DNA of 39,851 nt from DASUZB01 sp036377075 (GCA_036377075.1 DASUZB010000180.1:1-39851); one strand, 5' to 3'. Shown: positions 25,022 to 32,965, counted from the stretch's first letter. Numbers and translations: made by a program. The notes: generated by a model not told the origin, from the letters alone.

Positions 25022-25879
25022 TCAGAGGTAGTCGCGGTGGTAGACGATCCCGTCGGGTCCGACCTGCAGGACGGTGACGCCGGACTGGTCGCTCACCCGC
25101 CGCGCGCCACGCCGGAACGACCAGGTCCACTCCACGATCGCGGTGTCGCCGTCGACGCCCATGCGCTCCACCGTGTACTGCAGCCCGGGATGGCCCTTGA
25201 GCAGGTCGTTGAGGTAGGCGCGGATGGACTCGCGGCCCTCGTGCGGCGGGTTGGCGGGCTCGTAGTACACCGCGCCGGGCGCGTACGCGGCCGCGGCCCA
25301 GTCCGGGTCGCCGACCTCGAACGCCTCGCGCAGCTGCTCGAAGTAGTTGGCGGGCCCGGGCGGCCCGGGAGGGGCCTCCGCGGCCGCCTCCTCGCCGTGC
25401 TCCACCAGGTGGACGGCGTGCCCACCGGACAGCTTGGCGCGCGTGTCGACCGCCACCGCCCGGTACCAGATGGCCGTCGCGGTCAGGAACAGCACCAGGC
25501 CGAAGCCGATGCCCCCGGGGCCGATGATCGCGGCCTTGTGGCGGAAGACCAGCGCCGCCACGAGCACCGTGCCCGCCAGGGAGTACACCGCCGGCGCCAG
25601 GGTCGGCGCCATGTGGTGGATGTTGCCGTGCTCGTCGGCGGCGCCGCGGTCGGGGTGGGCCGAGCCGGGCAGGCCGGTGTCGGGCGCGGCCGTGCGGCGC
25701 CGGTTGGCCGGGCTCGCCGACCACAGCATCGACCCGATGAACAGGCAGGCGATGAAGAACGTCATCAGCAGGCCGAAGCCGGCCAGCTCGGGGTCGTGGC
25801 GGTTGACGGTGATGTAGATGCCGCCGGCGACGAGGCCGAAGGCCCCCATGCCGAAGAACAGACGCGCCGCAGCGATCAC
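25022..25879 (-). CDS. Cytochrome oxidase subunit IV (CtaF)-like protein fused to a SnoaL/NTF2-like domain
   Basis: 285 residues. The first 150 have four membrane segments (about 5-24, 32-54, 96-112, 119-139) with a polar loop after the second, matching the layout of the actinobacterial oxidase subunit IV encoded after ctaE. A Pro/Ala-rich linker leads to residues 178-285, a SnoaL/NTF2-like fold: YFEQLREAFEVGDPDWAAAA, YEPANPPHEGRESIRAYLND and AIVEWTWSFRRG. CtaF itself is normally about 140 residues, so the second domain is an addition. By the expected helix count both ends face the cytosol, which would place the extra domain inside. The start is a GTG at 25879 with GGAGGAGC upstream, 19 bases after ctaE. 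What the domain binds is unknown. Confidence 0.75.
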   Translation of the reverse strand: MIAAARLFFGMGAFGLVAGGIYITVNRHDPELAGFGLLMTFFIACLFIGSMLWSASPANRRRTAAPDTGLPGSAHPDRGAADEHGNIHHMAPTLAPAVYSLAGTVLVAALVFRHKAAIIGPGGIGFGLVLFLTATAIWYRAVAVDTRAKLSGGHAVHLVEHGEEAAAEAPPGPPGPANYFEQLREAFEVGDPDWAAAAYAPGAVYYEPANPPHEGRESIRAYLNDLLKGHPGLQYTVERMGVDGDTAIVEWTWSFRRGARRVSDQSGVTVLQVGPDGIVYHRDYL

Positions 25880-25898
25880 CGATCCGCTCCTCCGCTCC

Positions 25899-26516
25899 TC
25901 ACCTTGACAGCAGGTAGATGGTGCTGACCAGCCCGAGCCAGACCACGTCGACGAAGTGCCAGTAGTAGGAGCACATCTCGACGGTGTCGTGGTAGCGGGC
26001 GGTGAACTGCCCCGAGCGGGCGCGCAGCAGCGTCACCGTGATGAACGCGGCGCCCCCGGCGACGTGCCCGCCGTGGAACCCGGTCAGGGTGAAGAAGGTG
26101 GAGCCGAACACGCCGCTGGAGAGGGTGAGCCCCTCGCCGATCAGCTTGTGGTACTCGTTCGCCTGGCCGGCGAGGAAGCACAGGCCCAGGAACAGCGAGA
26201 CGCCCAGGTACCGCACCAGGGCGCGCTGGTTGCCCTTGCGGATGGCGTAGACGCCCAGCTGCATGGTCACGCTCGAGCTGACCAGGAGCCCGGTCAGGAC
26301 CAGGGCGTACCAGTCCTCCAGGTGGGGGGTGCCCGGCGGTGGCCACTGCGGCGCGGCGGTGCGCAGGGTGAAGTAGGCGCCGAACAGCCCACCGAAGAAC
26401 ATCACCTCGGACGCGATGAACAGCACCATCCCGAGCAGGGAGGAGCTGATCCCACCGGTGCGCTGGTGCCCGGCGGGCGCCGGGGGCTGGTGGACTGCCG
26501 CGTCCGTCGCTGCCAT
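25899..26516 (-). CDS. ctaE: Cytochrome c oxidase subunit III
   Basis: 205 residues with five membrane segments, the short form found in actinobacteria. Family signatures are FIASEVMFFGGLFGAYFTLR, LTLSSGVFGSTFFTLTGFHGGHV (split around helix 3) and YWHFVDVVWLGLVSTIYLL at the end. Subunit III stabilises the catalytic core and contacts subunit I. The ATG at 26516 shares its A with the ctaD stop (TGATG), so it is translationally coupled. An in-frame TTG one codon earlier is unlikely. Confidence 0.95.
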   Translation of the reverse strand: MAATDAAVHQPPAPAGHQRTGGISSSLLGMVLFIASEVMFFGGLFGAYFTLRTAAPQWPPPGTPHLEDWYALVLTGLLVSSSVTMQLGVYAIRKGNQRALVRYLGVSLFLGLCFLAGQANEYHKLIGEGLTLSSGVFGSTFFTLTGFHGGHVAGGAAFITVTLLRARSGQFTARYHDTVEMCSYYWHFVDVVWLGLVSTIYLLSR

Positions 26517-28204
26517 CAACGTGCTCCAGTCTCGGTCGTGGTGGTGGCGTCCGCATGGACGGCGAGCTCGTCAGCGTGCTTGAGGTCGAACAGGGGCCGC
26601 TCCGAGTGGATCTCGGGGAGGCTGTCGAAGTTGTGCGCCGGCGGCGGCGAGCTGGTGTGCCACTCCAGGGAGTTGGCGTCCCACGGGTTCTCCTCGTCAC
26701 GGTCCTTGCGCCGCATGGTCAGCCACACGTTGGCCAGGAACGGCGCGGTCGAGACGGCGATCAGCATCGACCCGAGCGTCTCGAGCTGGTTCAGCCCGGT
26801 CCAGTCGTGGAACGGGGTGTAGTCGGCGATCCGCCGCGGCATGCCGAGCAGCCCGAGGGTGTGCATCGGGAAGAACGTGAGGTTGAAGCCGATCATCTGC
26901 AGCCAGAAGTGGACCTTGCCGAGGCCCTCGTTGAGCTTCTTGCCGGTGAACTTCGGGAACCAGTAGTACAGGCCGGCGTAGACGCCGAAGACGCTGCCGC
27001 CGAACAGCACGTAGTGGATGTGGGCGACCACCCAGTAGGTGTCGGTCAGGCCGAAGTCGACCACCGGCGAGGCGAGGAACATGCCGTCGAGGCCGCCGAC
27101 CAGGAACATGGTCAGGAAGCCGATGGCGAACAGCATCGCGGTGGTGAAGTGGATCTTCCCCCGCCACATGGTGGCGATCCAGTTGAAGAACTTCACCCCG
27201 GTGGGCACCGCGATCAGGAAGGTCATGCCGCTGAAGAACGGCAGCAGCACCGCGCCGGTGGCGAACATGTGGTGCGCCCAGACGCTGAAGCCGAGCGCGC
27301 CGATCGCGGCGGTGGCGAACACGAACGCCTTGTAGCCGAAGAGCGGCTTGCGCGAGAAGACCGGCAGGACGTCGGAGACCACGCCCATGGCGGGCAGCAC
27401 CATCACGTACACCGCCGGGTGGGAGTAGAACCAGAAGATGTTCTGCCACATGACCGTGATGCCGCCCTCGGCCGGGTCGAAGAACGACCCGCCGAGGTTG
27501 CGGTCGATCAGCAGCATCATCAGGGCGCTGGCGAACACCGGCGTGGCGAGCAGCACCAGCAGCGACGTCACCAGCATCGTCCAGGTGAACAGCGGCATCC
27601 GGAACATCGTCATGCCCGGCGCCCGCATGTTGAAGATGGTGGTGATGAAGTTGACCGCCCCCAGGATCGAGGACGTCCCGACCAGCAGCAGGGCGACGAT
27701 CCACAGGTCGGTGGCGGCGGTCGAGCTGCCGCACGGCTGCAGCGACACGGTCGGGTACTCGGTCCAGCCGGCGCAGGCGGCCCCGCCGGTCAGGTAGCCG
27801 GAGAACAGCACGATCCCGGAGAGTGGCAGCATCCACAGCGACAGCGCGTTGACCCGCGGGAAGGCCATGTCCAGCGCGCCGATCTGCAGCGGCACGATGT
27901 AGTTGCCGAGCCCGGCCAGCATCGGGATGACGAACAGGAAGATCATCGTCGTCCCGTGCATGGTGAACAGCTCGTTGAAGCGCTCGTCACCGAAGAACTG
28001 CACGCCCGGCTTGGCCAGCTCGGTGCGCATGAACACCGCCAGCATGCCGGCCACCAGGAACCAGAAGTACGAGTTGACCAGGTACATGATCCCGATCTTC
28101 TTGTGGTCGGTGGTGGTCAGCCACTGCATGATCGGGTGCTGCCCGGAGCGCAGCTCCGGTGAGCCAGAACCGGCGGCCTCGGGCCGGGCTTCCGTGATGG
28201 CCAT
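26516..28204 (-). CDS. ctaD: Cytochrome c oxidase subunit I, A2-type
   Basis: 562 residues and 12 membrane segments. Heme and CuB ligands are all present: His83 and His397 (heme a), His395 (heme a3), and His262, His311 and His312 (CuB). Tyr266 is the cross-linked tyrosine of the active site. The segment is YSHPAVY (260-266). The proton-channel Glu of A1 oxidases (HPEVY) is Ala264, and Tyr260-Ser261 mark the A2 subtype described from Thermus and Rhodothermus. The K-channel segment PTGVKFFNW and an Asp of the DMAFPR motif remain. It reduces O2 to water and pumps protons. ATG 28204 follows AAGGAGACC. Confidence 0.96.
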   Translation of the reverse strand: MAITEARPEAAGSGSPELRSGQHPIMQWLTTTDHKKIGIMYLVNSYFWFLVAGMLAVFMRTELAKPGVQFFGDERFNELFTMHGTTMIFLFVIPMLAGLGNYIVPLQIGALDMAFPRVNALSLWMLPLSGIVLFSGYLTGGAACAGWTEYPTVSLQPCGSSTAATDLWIVALLLVGTSSILGAVNFITTIFNMRAPGMTMFRMPLFTWTMLVTSLLVLLATPVFASALMMLLIDRNLGGSFFDPAEGGITVMWQNIFWFYSHPAVYVMVLPAMGVVSDVLPVFSRKPLFGYKAFVFATAAIGALGFSVWAHHMFATGAVLLPFFSGMTFLIAVPTGVKFFNWIATMWRGKIHFTTAMLFAIGFLTMFLVGGLDGMFLASPVVDFGLTDTYWVVAHIHYVLFGGSVFGVYAGLYYWFPKFTGKKLNEGLGKVHFWLQMIGFNLTFFPMHTLGLLGMPRRIADYTPFHDWTGLNQLETLGSMLIAVSTAPFLANVWLTMRRKDRDEENPWDANSLEWHTSSPPPAHNFDSLPEIHSERPLFDLKHADELAVHADATTTTETGAR

Positions 28205-28239
28205 CGGTCGGTCTCCTTGTCGCCTGTTCGCTGCCTCGA

Positions 28240-29313
28240 CTATCTGACGACGAGCTTGCCGGTCATCGCCTGCGCGTGCACGTCACAGCGGAAGAAATAG
28301 TTGCCCTTCGGCAGTGCCTTGATGTCGTACGTCTGCGTCTGGGGGCCGGCGAAGATCGCGCCGGTGAACAGCGCGCCGCCGCTGGCCGACTCGTTGCGGA
28401 ACACCGCGACGTTGTGGCTCACCCCGGCGTCCTTGTTGTCGAACTTCAGGGTGAACGGCTGGCCCGCCTTGGCGGCCAGGCAGTCCTTGTCGAAGGCGAT
28501 GTTCTGGGCGCTGATCTGCCCCGGCGTCGGGTCGTTGGGGCAGCCGCTCGCCGCGGCCTTCTTCTGCTGCGCGATCCACTGGCGGTACTGGGCCTCCGGC
28601 ACCGCCTTGATGTTGAAGTGCATGCCGTTGTGGGCCAGGCCGCAGAACTCGGCGCACTGGCCGCGGTAGCTCCCCGGCTTGTCGATGGTCACCTCGAAGT
28701 GGTTCGGGTGGCCGGGGATGGCGTCGCGCTTGAACAGGAACTCGGGGACGTAGAAGGAGTGGATCACGTCCCTGGACTGCAGGTTGAAGTGGATGGTTCG
28801 GCCGACCGGCAGGTAGATCTCGGGCGGCCTGGCGATGGTGCCCTTGAGCGTCAGGTCCTGGGGCGGCTTGCCCTCCTCGACGGCCACCTTCTCGCCCTGG
28901 AAGGTGAACTGCCACTGCCACTGGAACCCGAGGACGTTGACGGTCACGTCCGGGTTCTTCGTCTCCGCCTCCACCCGGTGCTGCGCCTGCCAGGAGAACC
29001 AGAACAGCGCCGCGACGATCAGCAGCGGCCCCAGCGTCCAGCCGACCTCGAGCACGTTGTTGCCGTGGAACTGCGGCGGCAGCTGGTCGTCACGGCGTCG
29101 GTAGCGCAGCACCGCCCACACGATCAGGCCCTCGACCAGCAGGAAGATCACGGTCGCGATGACGAACATCACGTCGTACAGGTGGTGGGCGTCCGTCGAC
29201 TGCTTGGTGACCCCCGGGTAGGAGCCGCAGCCGCCGAGGACCAGGGTGCCCGCCAGTACCAGCCACGCCGCCGCGCTGGTCCGCCTGCCGGCTCGGTGCT
29301 GCGCGCGTCGCAT
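28240..29313 (-). CDS. ctaC: Cytochrome c oxidase subunit II with an extra C-terminal cupredoxin domain
   Basis: 357 residues; ordinary subunit II ends near 250. A lipobox (VLGGC, Cys29) suggests lipid anchoring. Two membrane helices follow (about 48-70 and 92-110), then the CuA domain with aromatic patch QWQWQF and ligands His185, Cys220, Glu222, Cys224, His228 and Met231. Residues about 262-357 form a second plastocyanin-like domain, starting PGQISAQNIAFD, with a complete type 1 copper set: His300 (VSHNV), Cys343, His346 and Met350 (FRCDVHAQAM). It could pass electrons to CuA in place of, or between it and, a soluble cytochrome c; this is inference. It is the first gene of the oxidase operon; the ctaD start is 35 bases on. 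Confidence 0.95.
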   Translation of the reverse strand: MRRAQHRAGRRTSAAAWLVLAGTLVLGGCGSYPGVTKQSTDAHHLYDVMFVIATVIFLLVEGLIVWAVLRYRRRDDQLPPQFHGNNVLEVGWTLGPLLIVAALFWFSWQAQHRVEAETKNPDVTVNVLGFQWQWQFTFQGEKVAVEEGKPPQDLTLKGTIARPPEIYLPVGRTIHFNLQSRDVIHSFYVPEFLFKRDAIPGHPNHFEVTIDKPGSYRGQCAEFCGLAHNGMHFNIKAVPEAQYRQWIAQQKKAAASGCPNDPTPGQISAQNIAFDKDCLAAKAGQPFTLKFDNKDAGVSHNVAVFRNESASGGALFTGAIFAGPQTQTYDIKALPKGNYFFRCDVHAQAMTGKLVVR

Positions 29314-29395
29314 GGGGGTTCGGTCGCCTCGCTTCCTCGGGGTCCTGCACCGCCAGGAGGGCGCTCGCGGCGGGCGCGCCTCGGTGACGCCAAGA

Positions 29396-29424
29396 AATCT
29401 AGCGGCGGCCCGGACCGGTCACAA
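29396..29424 (-). promoter_or_regulatory. Promoter of the oxidase operon
   Basis: On the minus strand TTGTGA (29419-29424), exactly 17 bases, then TAGATT (29396-29401). Each box matches the sigma-70 consensus at four of six positions. Transcription would start near 29389, leaving a leader of about 76 bases before ctaC. Confidence 0.55.
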
Positions 29425-29449
29425 GTGACCCCCCGGGCTTGTGAACAAG
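29417..29449. promoter_or_regulatory. Overlapping inverted repeats at the ctaC promoter
   Basis: GGTCACAAGTGACC (29417-29430) is a palindrome with perfect 6-bp arms that covers the -35 box. TCACAAG (29419-29425) also pairs with CTTGTGA (29438-29444) across 12 bases, and CTTGTGAACAAG (29438-29449) is itself a short dyad. The arrangement suggests binding of a dimeric regulator controlling the oxidase operon and perhaps the divergent gene. Confidence 0.5.
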
Positions 29450-29578
29450 TACTGCTGCCTGCACGTTTGTCACTCTACCGCCGTGCCAAGGCGCGTGCAG
29501 CCCCTGGGAAACCTGGGCGCGCCCTGTCGTGCGCGCGTGCCAGGCTACGCGCCAGACGCCGAGACCATTGGAGGCACC

Positions 29579-30361
29579 ATGGGAGAGGTCAGCAAATACC
29601 CCAACGGGACCTTCTGCTGGGTCGACCTCGGGACCACCGACGTGGCCGGCGCCAAGCGCTTCTACGGAGAGCTGTTCGGCTGGGACAGCGAGGACGTGCC
29701 GGCCGGCGGCCACACCGACACGGTGTTCCGCCTGCGGGGCCACGACGTCGCCGGGATGCACCAGCACCCCGCGGGGGACGGCAGCGGCTGGGACTCCGCG
29801 GTCGCGGTCGACGACGTCGACGCGGCCACCGAGCGGGCGCGGGAGCTCGGCGCCACCGTGCTGCACGAGCCGGGCGAGGTGCCCGGCGTGGCCCGCACCG
29901 CGCGGATCGCCGACCCGGGCGGCGCGGTCCTCGGCCTCTCCGAGCGGCGCGGCCACCCCGGCGCCGGCCTGGTCAACGAGGTCGGCGCGTGGAACTGGAA
30001 CGAGCTGGTCAGCCCCGCCATGGACGCGGCGGGGGAGTTCTACGCCGCGCTCTTCGGCTGGACCGCCGCGGCCAACCCCGGCCCGATCCCGCGGACCAGC
30101 TTCAGCCTCGGCGAGCTGCTGATCGGCGGCGGCCACGCCCCCACCCCGCAGGAGGGCGAGGCGGCGCGCTGGACGGTCTCGTTCATGGTCGCCGACGCCG
30201 ACCAGAGCGTCGCGCTGGCGCAGCGGCTCGGCGGGACGCTCCTGTTCGGTCCGATCGAGGTCCCGGTGGGCAAGTTCGCCATCGTCGCCGACCCGGCCGG
30301 CGCGTCCTTCACGGTCACCGCCAGCACCGCCGCCGCCTTCCGCGGCGTCGACGGCTCCTGA
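29579..30361 (+). CDS. Two-domain VOC (glyoxalase-fold) protein
   Basis: 260 residues made of two tandem vicinal-oxygen-chelate modules, about 10-125 and 135-255. Each opens with the typical VDLGTTDVAGAKRFYGELFGW or ELVSPAMDAAGEFYAALFGW pattern and ends with ADPGGAVL or ADPAGASF. This resembles the two-module VOC proteins of actinobacteria (CFP32-like), some implicated in glyoxal or antibiotic metabolism. Metal ligands are not fully conserved to my eye, so catalysis is uncertain. ATG 29579 follows GGAGG; the longer open frame upstream lacks such a site. It is divergent from ctaC. Confidence 0.85.
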   Translation: MGEVSKYPNGTFCWVDLGTTDVAGAKRFYGELFGWDSEDVPAGGHTDTVFRLRGHDVAGMHQHPAGDGSGWDSAVAVDDVDAATERARELGATVLHEPGEVPGVARTARIADPGGAVLGLSERRGHPGAGLVNEVGAWNWNELVSPAMDAAGEFYAALFGWTAAANPGPIPRTSFSLGELLIGGGHAPTPQEGEAARWTVSFMVADADQSVALAQRLGGTLLFGPIEVPVGKFAIVADPAGASFTVTASTAAAFRGVDGS

Positions 30362-30366
30362 GGACT

Positions 30367-30440
30367 GCCCCGCGGGCGGGGCGACGGTGGCCGTGACGGG
30401 TGACTGGCTCGGCGGTCACGGGGGACGGCCGGCCGTGACC
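30367..30440 (+). terminator. Two hairpins after the VOC gene
   Basis: GCCCCGC-GG-GCGGGGC (30367-30382) starts five bases past the stop. A second inverted repeat, GGTCACGG (30414-30421) with CCGTGACC (30433-30440), follows. Either could end transcription. The second also contains the GGTCAC/GTGACC half-sites seen at the ctaC promoter and lies just before ctaG, so it may instead be an operator. Confidence 0.45.
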
Positions 30441-30479
30441 CGGCCCGCATGACGGGTGGCCGGGACGCAGGGTGGTGGC

Positions 30480-30485
30480 GACAAT
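30480..30485 (+). promoter_or_regulatory. Candidate -10 box for a leaderless ctaG message
   Basis: GACAAT stands exactly six bases before ATG 30492, which would place the transcription start at or next to the start codon. No convincing -35 box and no ribosome site is visible. Confidence 0.35.
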
Positions 30486-30491
30486 AGCTGC

Positions 30492-31427
30492 ATGCACCCC
30501 GTTCTGGCCGTGACCGCCGTGCCGGCGGTGCCGCGCTTCCCCGCGGTGCTCGGCGCCTGGCAGCTCGAACCGGTGACGCTCGCGCTGCTGGCCGCGTCGG
30601 TGGTGCTGTACCTGGCCGGGGTGCGGCGCGTGGCGGAGCTGCACCCGCGCAACCCCTGGCCGCGGGCGCGCACCTGGTCGTTCCTCACCGGGCTGGGCGC
30701 GATCGGCCTCGCCCTGCTGTCGCCGATCGACCCCTACGCGGAGGTCCTGTTCTCCGTCCACATGGTGCAGCACATGCTGCTGACCATGGTCGCCGCGCCG
30801 CTGCTGGTGCTCGGCACGCCGGTGAGCCTGCTGGTGCGCGCGGCGGGGCGTGCCAGGCACCGGCGGGTCATGCGGGTGCTGCGCTCCTGGCCGGTCACGG
30901 TGCTGACCAACCCGGTGGTCGCCTGGGTCGGCTACGCCGCGGTGATGTGGGGCACCCACCTCTCCGGCCTCTACGACGCCGCCCTGCGCAGCGCGCCGGT
31001 GCACGCCGCCGAGCACGCGCTGTTCCTGGTCAGCGCCGTGCTGCTGTGGTGGCCGGTGGTCGGGCTCGAACCGAGCCACTGGCGCCTTCCCCACCCGCTG
31101 CGGGTCGGCTACGTGTTCCTGCAGAGCCCGGTGAACACCTTCCTGGCGCTGGTGCTGTACTCCAGCAACCGGGTGCTGTACCCGGCGTACGCGGCCACCG
31201 GCCGCGCCTGGGGGCCGACGCCCCTCGACGACCTCCACGCCGGCGCCGCCATCATGTGGATCGGCGGTGACCTGGTCTTCCTGGCCGCGACCGTGCTGGG
31301 GATCGCCGCCTGGATGCGCCACGAGGACGTGGTCACCGCCCGGATCGACGCCGAGCTGGCGGCCCAGCGGGCGCGCGCCGCGGCCGCCGAGCCGCCCGCG
31401 CCAGGGCCCGGCCAGCCCGCCTCGTGA
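30492..31427 (+). CDS. ctaG: CtaG-like cytochrome oxidase assembly protein
   Basis: 311 residues with about seven to eight membrane helices, matching the caa3_CtaG family. The hallmark is SVHMVQHMLLTMVAAPLLVL with conserved His residues, then LGTPVSLL, HAAEHALFLVSAVLLWWPVVG and LHAGAAIMWIGGDLVF. In Bacillus, CtaG is needed for assembly of the caa3 oxidase, probably in copper delivery to subunit I. It therefore belongs functionally with ctaCDE on the other strand about 1 kb away. A GTG at 30456 is an alternative start. Its stop overlaps the next gene's GTG (GTGA). Confidence 0.88.
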   Translation: MHPVLAVTAVPAVPRFPAVLGAWQLEPVTLALLAASVVLYLAGVRRVAELHPRNPWPRARTWSFLTGLGAIGLALLSPIDPYAEVLFSVHMVQHMLLTMVAAPLLVLGTPVSLLVRAAGRARHRRVMRVLRSWPVTVLTNPVVAWVGYAAVMWGTHLSGLYDAALRSAPVHAAEHALFLVSAVLLWWPVVGLEPSHWRLPHPLRVGYVFLQSPVNTFLALVLYSSNRVLYPAYAATGRAWGPTPLDDLHAGAAIMWIGGDLVFLAATVLGIAAWMRHEDVVTARIDAELAAQRARAAAAEPPAPGPGQPAS

Positions 31428-32965
31428 CGCCGATGGCGCCCGAGCCGGCGAGCACCCGCCGGGCCGACCCGGCGGCGGTACGGACGGGCCTGCCGCCGCT
31501 CGCATGGCGCGGGATCGCCGTGGTCGCCGCGCTGCTGGTCGCGGTCGAGCTGGCGACCGCCGGCCGCTACGGCTACCACCGCGACGAGCTCTACTTCCTG
31601 GTGGCCTCCAAGCACCTGGCCTGGGGGTACGTCGACCAGCCGCCGCTGACCCCCGCGCTGGCGGCGCTCGCCCGCGTCGCCTTCGGCGACTCGCTGGTCG
31701 GCCTGCGGCTGCTGCCGGCGCTGGCGGTCGGGACGGTGGTCCTGCTCGGCGGGCTGCTCGCCCGCGAGCTCGGCGGCGGCCGCGGCGCGCAGCTGCTGAC
31801 GGCCGCCTGCGTCGCCGCAACGGCCGCCGTGGTCGCCATCGGCCACCTCCACGGCACCACCGCCTACGACCTGCTGTTCTGGGGCCTGGCGCTGCTGCTG
31901 CTGGCGCGGCTGGCCCGCAAGCGTGAGGCATGGCTGTGGCCGCTGCTCGGCCTGGTCGTCGGGGTGGGCCTCGAGAACAAGGCCACCGTGCTGCAGCTCG
32001 CCGGCGTCGGCGCGCTCGCCCTGCTGGCCGACCGGCAGGGCCGGCGGCTGCTCGCCACCCCGTGGCTGCTGGCGGGGATCGCGGTCGCGCTGGCGCTGTG
32101 GGCGCCGTACCTGGCCTGGCAGGCCGGCCACGGCTGGCCGCAGCTCGCGATCTTCGCCGACCTCCGCCGCCAGGACGGCGGGCTCGGCTCCGGGCTCGCC
32201 TTCGTGCCGCTGCAGGTGCCGTTGACCAGCATCGTGCTCGCCCCGTTGTGGGTGGCGGGGCTGTGGTGGCTGCTGCGCGACCCGCGGGGCCGGCCGTGGC
32301 GGCCGATCGCCGTCGCCTACCTCCTGCTGGTCGGGTTCTACACGGTGGTCGGCGGCAAGCCGTACTACGCCGCCGGCTTCTACCCGGCCCTGCTCGCCGC
32401 CGGCGCGGTCTGGCTGGAGCGGCGCCGCGGCGGCGCCGTGCCGCTGCGGCGGCTCCTGCCCGTCGTCGCGGTCGCGGTCGCGGTGCAACTGCCGCTGCTC
32501 CTGCCGGTCCTGCCCGCTTCGACCATCGGCACGGTCCGCGCGGTCAACGAGGACGCCGGCGAGACCTACGCCTGGCCCACCTACGTGGCGCAGGTCCTGG
32601 CGGTACGGGACGCGCTGCCGCCGGCCGAGCGGGACGCGGCGGTCGCCGTCACCGGCAACTACGGCGAGGCCGGCGCGCTGGCGCGCTACGGCGGCGCCTG
32701 GGGCCGCCGCGCGTCCTTCAGCGGCCACAACTCGTACTGGTGGTGGGGCGCGCCCTCCGGCGACGGCAGCGTGGTGATCGTGGTCGGCTACGAGCAGGCC
32801 CGCGACGTGCTCGAGCAGCGCTTCCGCTCGGTCACCCTGGCCGGCCGGCTCGACAACGGCCACGGCGTCGCCAACGAGGAGCAGGGCCACCCCGTCTGGG
32901 TCTGCCGCGGCCTGCGCGGCACCTGGGCCGGCACCTGGACCGACTGGCGCCACTACAGCGGCTAG
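31424..32965 (+). CDS. GT39/ArnT-like membrane glycosyltransferase
   Basis: 513 residues. It begins with a polar tail, then an N-terminal helix followed by the hallmark loop YGYHRDELYFLVASKHLAWG and VDQPPLTP, the extracytoplasmic catalytic loop of polyprenyl-phosphate-sugar transferases in the PMT/ArnT superfamily. About 11 membrane helices follow, then a C-terminal extracytoplasmic domain (about 365-513). It would move a sugar from a lipid carrier to a protein or lipid outside the membrane. The GTG start overlaps the ctaG stop (GTGA), so expression is coupled to an oxidase assembly factor. Substrate unknown. Confidence 0.85.
   Translation: MTPMAPEPASTRRADPAAVRTGLPPLAWRGIAVVAALLVAVELATAGRYGYHRDELYFLVASKHLAWGYVDQPPLTPALAALARVAFGDSLVGLRLLPALAVGTVVLLGGLLARELGGGRGAQLLTAACVAATAAVVAIGHLHGTTAYDLLFWGLALLLLARLARKREAWLWPLLGLVVGVGLENKATVLQLAGVGALALLADRQGRRLLATPWLLAGIAVALALWAPYLAWQAGHGWPQLAIFADLRRQDGGLGSGLAFVPLQVPLTSIVLAPLWVAGLWWLLRDPRGRPWRPIAVAYLLLVGFYTVVGGKPYYAAGFYPALLAAGAVWLERRRGGAVPLRRLLPVVAVAVAVQLPLLLPVLPASTIGTVRAVNEDAGETYAWPTYVAQVLAVRDALPPAERDAAVAVTGNYGEAGALARYGGAWGRRASFSGHNSYWWWGAPSGDGSVVIVVGYEQARDVLEQRFRSVTLAGRLDNGHGVANEEQGHPVWVCRGLRGTWAGTWTDWRHYSG

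Noticed and set aside
29419..29444. Possible Rex redox-repressor site (TTGTGA/TCACAA half-sites)
   Set aside because: The half-sites point outward (TCACAAG...CTTGTGA) instead of TTGTGAA-N4-TTCACAA, so the Rex consensus is not met. Kept only as a generic inverted repeat.
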